From Clostridia bacterium (GTDB lineage: Bacteria > Bacillota_A > Clostridia > Christensenellales > CAG-138), in contig JAFZCW010000051.1 of assembly GCA_017556125.1 (NCBI GenBank), positions 1-9,440 of the forward strand: 9,440 nucleotides of DNA, given 5' to 3'. The position numbers were made by a program, and so were the translations under genes. Position 1 is the stretch's first letter; every line of letters begins with the position of its first letter. Positions 1-5,806 of the stretch are shown piece after piece. The notes under the pieces were generated by a model. It did no database searches and was not told the DNA's origin. It saw only the letters and a list, made by a program, of their open reading frames with translations.

Positions 1-2
1 AG

Positions 3-95
3 CTGAGCGAGACGCTGTCAGCATACGGGAATTCCAGAGGGCTGTCCATCCGGATACAGCGCGAGGACACGTTCGACGCCATGAATCAGCTGTAA
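3..95 (+). CDS. ACT domain-containing protein (UPF0237 family), 3' end only
   Basis: The window opens inside a gene. The frame beginning at base 3 gives 30 residues and a TAA stop; it contains GLSIRIQREDTFDAMNQL, which matches the usual C-terminal tail of UPF0237 ACT-domain proteins (last beta strand, then a short helix with the 'R.Q.E.IFDAM' pattern). These are small proteins of about 90 residues made of one ACT domain, a fold that usually binds amino acids or other small ligands; this family's ligand is unknown. It lies 11 nt upstream of a UPF0210 gene. That gene pair recurs in streptococci and clostridia, so the two are probably co-transcribed and functionally linked. The N-terminal two thirds lie outside the window. 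The family call rests on the tail and on the neighbour. Confidence 0.8.
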   Translation: MSETLSAYGNSRGLSIRIQREDTFDAMNQL

Positions 96-106
96 GGGAG
101 TAAACG

Positions 107-1465
107 ATGCTCAGCCATAACAACATCTTCGATACGATTGCCATGTTTGACCAGCAGCATCTGGATATCCGCACCATTACGATGGGGATATCCCTGCTGG
201 ACTGCGCATGCGAGGATACCGGCCGGTGCGCGCAGCGGATGTACGACAAGATCACGAAAAGGGCGGAACGCCTGGTGACCGTCGGGGAAGAGATCGAAAG
301 GGAGTACGGAATTCCGGTCGTGAACAAGCGGATCTCCGTGACCCCGATCGCACTGGCTGCAGCCGGATGTGATACGGATGATTATTCGGTATTCGCGCGG
401 ATGATGGAAAAGGCCGCTGAAGCATGCGGGGTGAATTTCATCGGAGGATTTTCCGCCCTTGTGCAGAAAGGATTCGCTTCCGGGGATCTCAAACTGATCC
501 GGTCCATTCCGCAGGCGCTGTCGGAGACGGAACTTGTCTGCAGCAGCGTCAACATCGGGTCCACGAAGGCGGGGATCAACATGGACGCGGTCGCCATGAT
601 GGGAAAAGTCATCAAGGAAACCGCGCGCCTTACCGCGGACAGGGACTCGATCGGATGCGCAAAGCTGGTGGTGTTCTGCAACGCCGTGGAGGACAATCCC
701 TTCATGGCCGGCGCCTTCCACGGGATCAGCGAGGCGGATACGGTCATCAATGTCGGCGTTTCCGGACCGGGCGTGGTGTATCATGCTCTGCAGGGATGCA
801 GGGAGGCGCCCCTGAACGTCGTTGCGGAAACGGTGAAAAAGACCGCGTTCCAGATCACGAGAATGGGGCAGATGGTGGCCGCGGAAGCTTCGAAACGTCT
901 CGGAACGGAGATGGGGATCGTGGATCTGTCGCTCGCGCCGACACCCGCGGTCGGAGACAGCGTTGCCAGGATCCTGGAGGAGATGGGGCTTGAAACATGC
1001 GGGACGCACGGGACCACGGCCGCACTTGCCATGCTGAACGACTCCGTGAAAAAAGGAGGCGTCATGGCGTCCGGGCATGTAGGGGGACTTTCCGGCGCGT
1101 TCATTCCCGTATCGGAAGACGAGGGGATGATCGCCGCGGCGGAAGACGGGACGCTGAACATGGATAAACTGGAGGCGCTGACCTGCGTCTGTTCCGTCGG
1201 GATCGATATGGTCGCAGTCCCGGGAGATACTGACGCCGACACCATATCGGCCATTATTGCGGATGAAGCGGCCATCGGGATGGTAAACAGCAAGACGACG
1301 GCGGTCAGGATCCTGCCGGTCGTCGGGAAAGACGTCGGCGACAGGATCGAGATGGGAGGACTCCTGGGATCCGCTCCCGTCATGCCGGTCCATAAAAAAT
1401 CCTCCGCAGCATTTATCCGCCGCGGAGGAAGGATTCCCGCTCCTCTTCAGAGCCTGAAGAACTGA
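107..1465 (+). CDS. UPF0210 (DUF711) 'PFL family' protein
   Basis: A complete 452-residue protein, the usual length for UPF0210/DUF711. The N-terminus ([20 protein letters not shown]), the glycine-rich [13 protein letters not shown] stretch near residues 216-228, [13 protein letters not shown] at 298-310 and the C-terminal [15 protein letters not shown] are all characteristic of the family. The fold is related to pyruvate formate-lyase/class III ribonucleotide reductase barrels, but I see no glycyl-radical motif, so 'PFL' should be read as structural kinship only; the biochemical function is unknown. There is no signal peptide or membrane segment, so it should be cytoplasmic. The start at 107 is supported by an AAGGGAG ribosome-binding site at 94-100, partly overlapping the stop of the ACT gene. 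The close pairing suggests the ACT protein senses a ligand for, or modulates, this protein. The last 22 codons overlap an apparent terminator for the convergent minus-strand unit. Confidence 0.93.
   Translation: MLSHNNIFDTIAMFDQQHLDIRTITMGISLLDCACEDTGRCAQRMYDKITKRAERLVTVGEEIEREYGIPVVNKRISVTPIALAAAGCDTDDYSVFARMMEKAAEACGVNFIGGFSALVQKGFASGDLKLIRSIPQALSETELVCSSVNIGSTKAGINMDAVAMMGKVIKETARLTADRDSIGCAKLVVFCNAVEDNPFMAGAFHGISEADTVINVGVSGPGVVYHALQGCREAPLNVVAETVKKTAFQITRMGQMVAAEASKRLGTEMGIVDLSLAPTPAVGDSVARILEEMGLETCGTHGTTAALAMLNDSVKKGGVMASGHVGGLSGAFIPVSEDEGMIAAAEDGTLNMDKLEALTCVCSVGIDMVAVPGDTDADTISAIIADEAAIGMVNSKTTAVRILPVVGKDVGDRIEMGGLLGSAPVMPVHKKSSAAFIRRGGRIPAPLQSLKN
1394..1429 (-). terminator. Intrinsic terminator of the minus-strand CNB-isomerase unit, inside the UPF0210 gene
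   Basis: TCCTCCGC (1400-1407) pairs perfectly with GCGGAGGA (1422-1429) across a 14-nt loop. Read on the minus strand, the hairpin is followed directly by six T (the A run at 1394-1399). The T run lies on the correct side only for transcription coming from the isomerase gene, whose stop codon is about 42 nt upstream. It is encoded within the conserved C-terminal codons of the UPF0210 gene. Activity is inferred from structure alone. Confidence 0.7.
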
Positions 1466-1470
1466 CTGCT

Positions 1471-2226
1471 TCAGATGAAGTAACCGTGTTCCGAAAGAAA
1501 CCGCGCGGAACGCTCCGTGTTTTCCACAGTCCCCGTCTCAAGCGTGACGGGGACTTTTTGATTCAGGTCCCTGTACAGCCGGTCCGCTTTCTCCCACGGA
1601 ACGGTCCCGGCTCCGAGCGGGAGATGCTCATCAAACTGGCCGTGATTGTCCGAAAGATGTAGGTAGCCGATCCTGTCTCCCAGCGCGTCGAACCATTTTT
1701 CCAGCGGGACCCGGGAATAGTTGGCGTGCCCGATGTCAAGGCAGCAGTTCACAAAACGCGGGTCGGCGTGTTTCATAATGGCGGCAAGCGGATCGGGATC
1801 CAGGTCGAAACTGTTTTCGAGGAAGACACGCAGGCCGTATTGCCCGGCGATTTCCATGTAGAACGCAGCGGCCCGTTCCGCGTGCTGGACCAGATAGTTC
1901 CCCCGCAGGAAAGGAAAACAGGAGCAGTGAAAAACGATATCGGACGCGTTCACGCGTACGGCCGACGCGCAGCTTTCATGCACCCGCTTTTCGGAGAGCG
2001 CCGCCATATCCCTGTCCGCGCTGAACGGATTGATATCGATATACGCGCCGTGGACGGATCCGGTCAGGCCGCAGGAGGCATACCAGTCGAGGCACCGTTC
2101 GAACTCTTCGGCGGATTCGGTCGCCTGGAGCCTGGTCAGTTCGTGCACCTCAAATGTGCAGGAGAGCCTGGCCGCCAGACCGGCCCACGTTTCTTTTTCA
2201 TGATAGGAGGGCTGTATCTGTAACAT
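1471..2226 (-). CDS. Sugar phosphate isomerase/epimerase-like TIM-barrel protein (AP endonuclease 2 family fold)
   Basis: A 251-residue single-domain protein of the xylose isomerase-like TIM-barrel superfamily. Metal-site motifs appear in barrel order: SVHG (H59), IVFH (H100), FLENSF (E137), CLDIGHAN (D164, H167), YLHLSDN (H190), FDEHLPLGAG (D199, H201) and VTLETG (E230). The 'D-E-H-L-P-x-G-x-G' segment is common in COG1082 sugar-phosphate isomerases/epimerases, which interconvert keto- or aldo-sugars or inositol derivatives using a divalent metal. There is no signal peptide, so it is cytoplasmic. The start at 2226 lies 3 nt after the stop of the CNB gene, with GGGAG at 2234-2238 as ribosome-binding site, so the two are translationally close and surely one operon. 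The enzyme may process a substrate brought in by the divergent ABC importer (inference). The exact substrate is unknown. An endonuclease IV-like repair role is a less likely alternative, because the typical Nfo sequence motifs around the ligands are missing. Confidence 0.85.
   Translation of the reverse strand: MLQIQPSYHEKETWAGLAARLSCTFEVHELTRLQATESAEEFERCLDWYASCGLTGSVHGAYIDINPFSADRDMAALSEKRVHESCASAVRVNASDIVFHCSCFPFLRGNYLVQHAERAAAFYMEIAGQYGLRVFLENSFDLDPDPLAAIMKHADPRFVNCCLDIGHANYSRVPLEKWFDALGDRIGYLHLSDNHGQFDEHLPLGAGTVPWEKADRLYRDLNQKVPVTLETGTVENTERSARFLSEHGYFI
1528..1559 (+). terminator. Intrinsic terminator of the ACT-UPF0210 unit, inside the isomerase gene
   Basis: A perfect 10-bp stem, AGTCCCCGTC (1528-1537) with GACGGGGACT (1546-1555), has an 8-nt loop and is followed by T at 1555-1559. 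The U tract is on the correct side for plus-strand transcription leaving the UPF0210 gene, whose stop is about 63 nt upstream. On the minus strand the same bases encode the VPVTLETGTV segment (residues 225-234) of the isomerase, including its metal-ligand glutamate E230. For minus-strand transcription the hairpin is followed by G and C bases, so it should not stop the isomerase transcript. Confidence 0.85.
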
Positions 2227-2229
2227 GGA

Positions 2230-2706
2230 TTATCTCCCGAGCTGCTTGTAACGCAGCGCAAAACGCTTCATTTTCTCCAGCAGGCTGTTCTTTTCCGGGC
2301 CTTCCTGCTCTGCTTTCTCGAGATACTCGCTGATCGTCCGGCAGGCGTCCAGATAGTCGTCGGTCAGCTTTCTCATCCGGAGGCTCATGTGTTCCATGAT
2401 CTTGAGGATCTTTTCCGGCTTGTTGTTGAAATAATCGCTGAATCCGTCGATCGTGATCTCCATCAGCTGCGTTCCGTTTTCTTCGACGACAATGGTGGCG
2501 GACCTGGGCATGGTATCCAGCAGGCCGAGTTCCCCGAAATACTCACCTGCGCGCAGTGTGGTGAGGCGCTTCTCGTCCGGGCCGCCGTATCCCGCATAGA
2601 CGCCGACGGAGCCCCAGCGGATATCGTACATGGAGGAACCGTAGTCGCCTTCCCGGAAGATGATATCGCCTTTGTTGTAGAGAACCGGTTTGATGGCAGG
2701 GTTCAT
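2230..2706 (-). CDS. Stand-alone cyclic nucleotide-binding (CNB/Crp-type) domain protein
   Basis: A 158-residue protein. Residues about 8-92 form a CNB beta-roll: LYNKGDIIFREGDYGSSMY at the start, then the phosphate-binding cassette GEYFGELGLLDTMPRSATI (54-72) with the canonical E59 and R68 that in CRP/PKA-type domains contact the ribose and the cyclic phosphate. Both are present, so binding of a cyclic nucleotide is plausible. The rest (about 95-158) is helical and charged, probably a coiled coil. There is no winged-helix DNA-binding domain as in CRP/FNR regulators, and no kinase or membrane domain. It may therefore act by partner interaction, possibly with the isomerase encoded 3 nt downstream (inference). 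I chose the start at 2706 because GGAG (2716-2719) lies 9 nt upstream and the likely promoter lies at 2731-2739. An in-frame ATG at 2823 has no ribosome-binding site and would precede that promoter. Confidence 0.85.
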   Translation of the reverse strand: MNPAIKPVLYNKGDIIFREGDYGSSMYDIRWGSVGVYAGYGGPDEKRLTTLRAGEYFGELGLLDTMPRSATIVVEENGTQLMEITIDGFSDYFNNKPEKILKIMEHMSLRMRKLTDDYLDACRTISEYLEKAEQEGPEKNSLLEKMKRFALRYKQLGR

Positions 2707-2730
2707 GGGTTTTCGCTCCGTTTTTCTTTT

Positions 2731-2739
2731 ATGATACCA
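2731..2739 (-). promoter_or_regulatory. Extended -10 promoter for the CNB-isomerase unit
   Basis: Read on the minus strand, the sequence is TGGTATCAT: a TATCAT -10 (5 of 6 to consensus) with the TGn extension. No convincing -35 is seen, as is usual for extended -10 promoters. The start of transcription would fall near 2725, giving a leader of about 20 nt before the ATG at 2706. This agrees with the shorter start chosen for the CNB gene. Confidence 0.5.
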
Positions 2740-2784
2740 CGGACGGGAATCCGGGGAACAGTCTTTCGCCGAAACGGGGAAAAA

Positions 2785-2875
2785 CCGCGCCGGACCGCGC
2801 TTTTCATCGGTATCCGCGCACATGAAATGTGATTCAACGGAAATCGGATATGATATAATCAGAACAAGTTTTCAT
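2785..2875. promoter_or_regulatory. Divergent intergenic region with short repeated motifs, possible operator sites
   Basis: The 214-nt gap between the CNB start (2706) and the ATPase start (2921) holds both promoters. Between them lie TTTTCAT at 2801-2807, its core in inverted form (ATGAAA) at 2822-2827, and TTTTCAT again at 2869-2875 just past the plus-strand -10. CCGCGC occurs at 2785-2790, 2795-2800 and 2814-2819. Their placement around the promoters suits regulator binding, but the motifs are short and may be chance. I found no match to a CcpA cre-type palindrome. Confidence 0.2.
2851..2859 (+). promoter_or_regulatory. Extended -10 promoter for the ABC importer operon
   Basis: TGATATAAT is a perfect TATAAT -10 (2854-2859) with the TGn extension. 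The -35 position about 17 bp upstream (GATTCA, 2831-2836) is weak. Transcription would begin near 2866, giving a leader of about 55 nt before the ATPase ATG at 2921. This argues against an upstream in-frame ATG at 2822, which would not be on the transcript. Confidence 0.65.
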
Positions 2876-2920
2876 ACGATGACTGGATTAAACACATCAA
2901 TACTGGAAGGCGGAACCAAT

Positions 2921-4018
2921 ATGAAGGTAGTGCTGAAAGATCTCACAAAACGCTTCAAGAGCCGCGTAAAAGGCGGTCCGGATGTGATAGCTGTCAACGA
3001 TTTCGATTTTGAGATTCCGGACGGGCAGCTGGTTGCTCTTCTGGGACCGTCCGGATGCGGCAAGAGCACCATGCTGAATCTGATCTGCGGGCTGGAAAAG
3101 CCGACCGAGGGAAGGATCTTTTTCGGCGATGACGACGTGACGGATCTGCCGCCGGAAAACAGGGGAGTCGGAATGGTGTTCCAGAATTACGCCCTGTATC
3201 CGCACATGACCGTGGCCCAGAACATCATGTTCCCTCTGCAGAATCTCAAGGGAGATCAGAAACTGTCGAAGGAAGCGATGGCTGAAAAGGCGCTGGAAGC
3301 GGCGCGGCTTGTTCAGATCGAACAGCTGATGGACCGTAAACCGGGCGAGATGTCCGGAGGTCAGCAGCAGCGCGTGGCGATCGCCAGGGCACTGGTAAAG
3401 AGACCGCGAGTCCTTCTGCTGGACGAACCGCTTTCCAACCTGGATGCGCGTCTCCGTCTCCAGACGAGGGAAGAGATCCGGAGAATCCAGAGAGAGACCA
3501 AGATCACGACCCTGTTTGTCACGCATGATCAGGAAGAGGCGATGAGCATTTCCGATATGATCGTGGTCATGAAAGCCGGGATCCTCCAGCAGATCGGAAA
3601 GCCGCAGGAGGTCTATGACGATCCCGTCAACCTGTTCGTCGCGAAGTTTCTGGGAACGCCCGCGATCAACGTCTTTGACGGAGAGATCCGGGACGGGAAA
3701 CTGTATGTTGGGGACGACTGTATTCTGGCGGTCGGGGATATCCCCGATCAGAAGGTATATGCCGGCATCCGTCCGGAGGGATTCGTTCCGGACGAGAACG
3801 GACCTCTTTGCTGCGATCTGACAGGCGTGGAAGTCATGGGCCGCGATACCAGCGTGATTTCCTCGCATCCGGCCGCGCCCGGCGCCATCATCCGCTCCAT
3901 CGTGAGCACCGAATGCAGGATCGATACGTCCCTCCCGACGGTGCGCTTTTTCGTAAAACCGTACAAGACCCTGATCTACAGACGGGATACCGAAGAACGC
4001 ATCCGCTTCAGAGCCTGA
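2921..4018 (+). CDS. Carbohydrate ABC importer ATP-binding subunit (MalK/UgpC/MsmK-like)
   Basis: A 365-residue CUT1-type ATPase that would power the two permeases encoded next to it, on the cytoplasmic face of the membrane. All motifs are intact: Walker A GPSGCGKST (42-50), Q-loop Q88 in VFQNYALYPHMTV, signature MSGGQQQ (144-150), Walker B VLLLDEP (164-170), D-loop SNLD (172-175) and switch H202 in FVTHDQEE. After about residue 240 comes the TOBE/regulatory region, recognisable by YAGIRPEGF; MalK-type proteins use this region for dimer contact and regulation. Length is normal for the family. The start at 2921 has a GGAAGG site at 2905-2910 and is followed at once by the conserved MKVVLKDLTKRF opening. 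It is the first gene of a five-gene operon; the stop overlaps the ribosome-binding site of the next gene. Substrate cannot be told from an ATPase. No standard symbol is assigned because malK, msmK and ugpC cannot be separated here. Confidence 0.95.
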   Translation: MKVVLKDLTKRFKSRVKGGPDVIAVNDFDFEIPDGQLVALLGPSGCGKSTMLNLICGLEKPTEGRIFFGDDDVTDLPPENRGVGMVFQNYALYPHMTVAQNIMFPLQNLKGDQKLSKEAMAEKALEAARLVQIEQLMDRKPGEMSGGQQQRVAIARALVKRPRVLLLDEPLSNLDARLRLQTREEIRRIQRETKITTLFVTHDQEEAMSISDMIVVMKAGILQQIGKPQEVYDDPVNLFVAKFLGTPAINVFDGEIRDGKLYVGDDCILAVGDIPDQKVYAGIRPEGFVPDENGPLCCDLTGVEVMGRDTSVISSHPAAPGAIIRSIVSTECRIDTSLPTVRFFVKPYKTLIYRRDTEERIRFRA

Positions 4019-4029
4019 GGGGTAAGACA

Positions 4030-4920
4030 ATGAAGAACAATCAGCTGAAAGGGTGGCTGTATCTGCTGCCGGCGCTGCTGTTTCTCGGCGCCTTCATGAT
4101 CTATCCGCTGGTCGACGTCGTCGTCTATTCCTTTGAAGAGGGTTACAACTCCGCTTCGCAGACGTTCTTCGGGACCGGGTTATACAACTATTCCTACGTG
4201 CTGCACGATCCGTACTTTCTGCAGGCGGTGAAGAACACGTTCATCCTGGTGATCTTCACGGTCCCGATCTCGACCGGACTGGGGCTTCTGATCTCGCTCG
4301 GGCTCAATTCCATCACAAAACTGAAGGAACTGTATCAGACCGTGTTTTTCCTTCCCTACGTCACGAACACGCTCGCGGTCGGGCTTGTCTTTATGATCCT
4401 GTTCAAGAAAACGGCGTATACGGACGGCATGGTCAATCTTCTGATCAATCTGTTCGGCGGGAAATCGGTCGATTTTATTGACGGTCCCTACTGGGCGAAG
4501 ATGTTCGTCATGTGCTTCTATACGATCTGGGTCGTTCTCCCGTTCAAGATCCTGATCCTGACCAGCGCGCTGGCATCCGTCGACCAGGTCTATTACAACG
4601 CCGCGAAAGTGGACGGAACATCCAAATGGCGGATCTTCTCGAAGATCACGCTCCCGATGATCTCTCCCATGATCTTCTATCTCGTGATCACGGGATTCAT
4701 CGGGGCGTTCAAGGCGTACAGCGACGCGGTCGCCCTGTTCGGAACGGACCTGAACGCCGCGGGAATGAACACGATCGTGGGATATGTTTACGACATGCTG
4801 TACGGAAACAGCGGCGGATATCCGTCCTACGCATCCGCTGCGGCACTGATCCTGTTTGCCATCGTGCTGACCATTACCTGCATCAACCTGCTGGTCAGCA
4901 GAAAAAACGTCCAGTATTGA
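4030..4920 (+). CDS. Sugar ABC transporter permease (MalF/UgpA-type)
   Basis: A 296-residue inner-membrane permease of the CUT1 class. It opens with a short cytoplasmic tail and a first helix (about 8-34: WLYLLPALLFLGAFMIYPLV), then further hydrophobic segments around 69-92, 103-125, 156-183, 213-235 and 269-289, consistent with six membrane spans. The EAA coupling loop is clear: YYNAAKVDGTSKWRIFSKI, with the conserved G196 and P209, where the ATPase docks. The start at 4030 is fixed by GAGGGG at 4017-4022, overlapping the ATPase stop, and by the typical MKNNQLKGWLYLLPAL opening; an in-frame upstream ATG at 3808 lies inside the ATPase gene and would add residues with no family counterpart. 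It should form a heterodimer with the next gene's product. Confidence 0.95.
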   Translation: MKNNQLKGWLYLLPALLFLGAFMIYPLVDVVVYSFEEGYNSASQTFFGTGLYNYSYVLHDPYFLQAVKNTFILVIFTVPISTGLGLLISLGLNSITKLKELYQTVFFLPYVTNTLAVGLVFMILFKKTAYTDGMVNLLINLFGGKSVDFIDGPYWAKMFVMCFYTIWVVLPFKILILTSALASVDQVYYNAAKVDGTSKWRIFSKITLPMISPMIFYLVITGFIGAFKAYSDAVALFGTDLNAAGMNTIVGYVYDMLYGNSGGYPSYASAAALILFAIVLTITCINLLVSRKNVQY

Positions 4921-4930
4921 GGAAACGGCC

Positions 4931-5806
4931 ATGGAAAAACAGACAGAGTACGACAGAATCGAACAAAAAGCCAGAACGAGGAAACGGGTCGGAAACACGG
5001 TCACCTACACGCTGCTGACATTCTGGGCGATCATGGTGCTGTTCCCATTCTACTGGATGGTGCTGAGCTCCGTGAAGAGCTACAGTTCCTACAACGGGGA
5101 GTATATTCCGAGCTTTTTCACGCTGTCCCCGACGATCCAGAATTATATCGACGCGTTCACAACGGTCCCGCTCGCGAGATATTTTACCAATACGCTGATC
5201 TTCACGATCGCGACAACGCTTCTGATGCTGATCGTGATCGTGCTTTCCGCCTTTGCGTTCGCGAGGCTGGATTTCAAGGGGAAGAACATCGTGTTCACGG
5301 CGTTTCTTGCCCTGATGATGATCCCGAACGAGCTGGTGATCATTACCAATTTCCAGACGATCACAAACCTCGGGATGCGGAATACGTTCTGGGGCCTGAT
5401 CCTTCCGTCCGTGACGTCGGTCTTTTATATCTATCTTCTCAAGGAGAACTTCGAACAGGTCCCGGAGGAGCTGTATAAAGCCGCAAAGGTGGACGGGACA
5501 TCGGATTTCAAGTATCTTGTCAAAGTCATGATTCCGATCTGTCAGCCCACGATCGTCACGATCGTGATCCTGAAGGTGATCGAGTGCTGGAACTCCTACG
5601 TGTGGCCCCGCCTGATCACCGACGACGAGGCGTACTTTTTGGTTTCCAACGGGATCCAGGAGATCCGGGAAAACGGATTCGGACGCGAGAATATTCCCGC
5701 CATGATGGCAGCGGTCGTGGTCATCTCCGTGCCGCTGATCGTGCTGTTCCTGATCTTCCACAAAAAAATCATGGCGGGCGTGTCGAGAGGGGGTACGAAA
5801 GGATGA
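4931..5806 (+). CDS. Sugar ABC transporter permease (MalG/UgpE-type)
   Basis: A 291-residue second permease of the importer. A charged N-terminus of about 20 residues precedes the first helix (about 25-47, ending in the typical PFYWMVLSSVK), and later hydrophobic segments lie around 85-110, 117-138, 153-171, 204-220 and 258-276. The EAA loop EELYKAAKVDGTSDFKYLVK (residues 179-198) with G189 and P202 couples it to the ATPase. Length and topology are normal for MalG-type subunits. The ribosome-binding site GAGGAAA (4919-4925) overlaps the stop of the first permease, and the start follows 10 nt after that stop. The stop overlaps the start of the binding-protein gene as ATGA, so translation of the two is probably coupled. 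Confidence 0.95.
   Translation: MEKQTEYDRIEQKARTRKRVGNTVTYTLLTFWAIMVLFPFYWMVLSSVKSYSSYNGEYIPSFFTLSPTIQNYIDAFTTVPLARYFTNTLIFTIATTLLMLIVIVLSAFAFARLDFKGKNIVFTAFLALMMIPNELVIITNFQTITNLGMRNTFWGLILPSVTSVFYIYLLKENFEQVPEELYKAAKVDGTSDFKYLVKVMIPICQPTIVTIVILKVIECWNSYVWPRLITDDEAYFLVSNGIQEIRENGFGRENIPAMMAAVVVISVPLIVLFLIFHKKIMAGVSRGGTKG

Noticed and set aside
86..1393. A long open frame of 435 codons on the minus strand opposite the UPF0210 gene
   Set aside because: It is a shadow of a GC-rich gene: its product is rich in Arg, His, Asp and Gly, matches no family, and lies wholly opposite a well-conserved protein. Other long antisense frames (2897-4030, 4180-5004, 4895-5761, 5824-6624, 8094-8975) have the same character.
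1444..1460. Hairpin TCTTCAG-AGC-CTGAAGA at the end of the UPF0210 gene as its terminator
   Set aside because: A 7-bp AT-leaning stem with a 3-nt loop and no T run on either side. The stronger hairpin at 1528-1559 fits far better.
2707..2823. N-terminal extension of the CNB protein from an ATG at 2823 (minus strand)
   Set aside because: There is no ribosome-binding site, it lies upstream of the TGGTATCAT promoter at 2731-2739, and the sequence before the CNB domain looks non-coding in character.
2822..2920. N-terminal extension of the ATPase from an ATG at 2822
   Set aside because: There is no ribosome-binding site, it lies upstream of the predicted transcription start near 2866, and the extra 33 residues have no counterpart in the family.
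5584..5802. N-terminal extension of the solute-binding protein from an ATG at 5584
   Set aside because: It lies inside the permease gene in another frame and would bury the clear lipoprotein signal peptide that starts at 5803.
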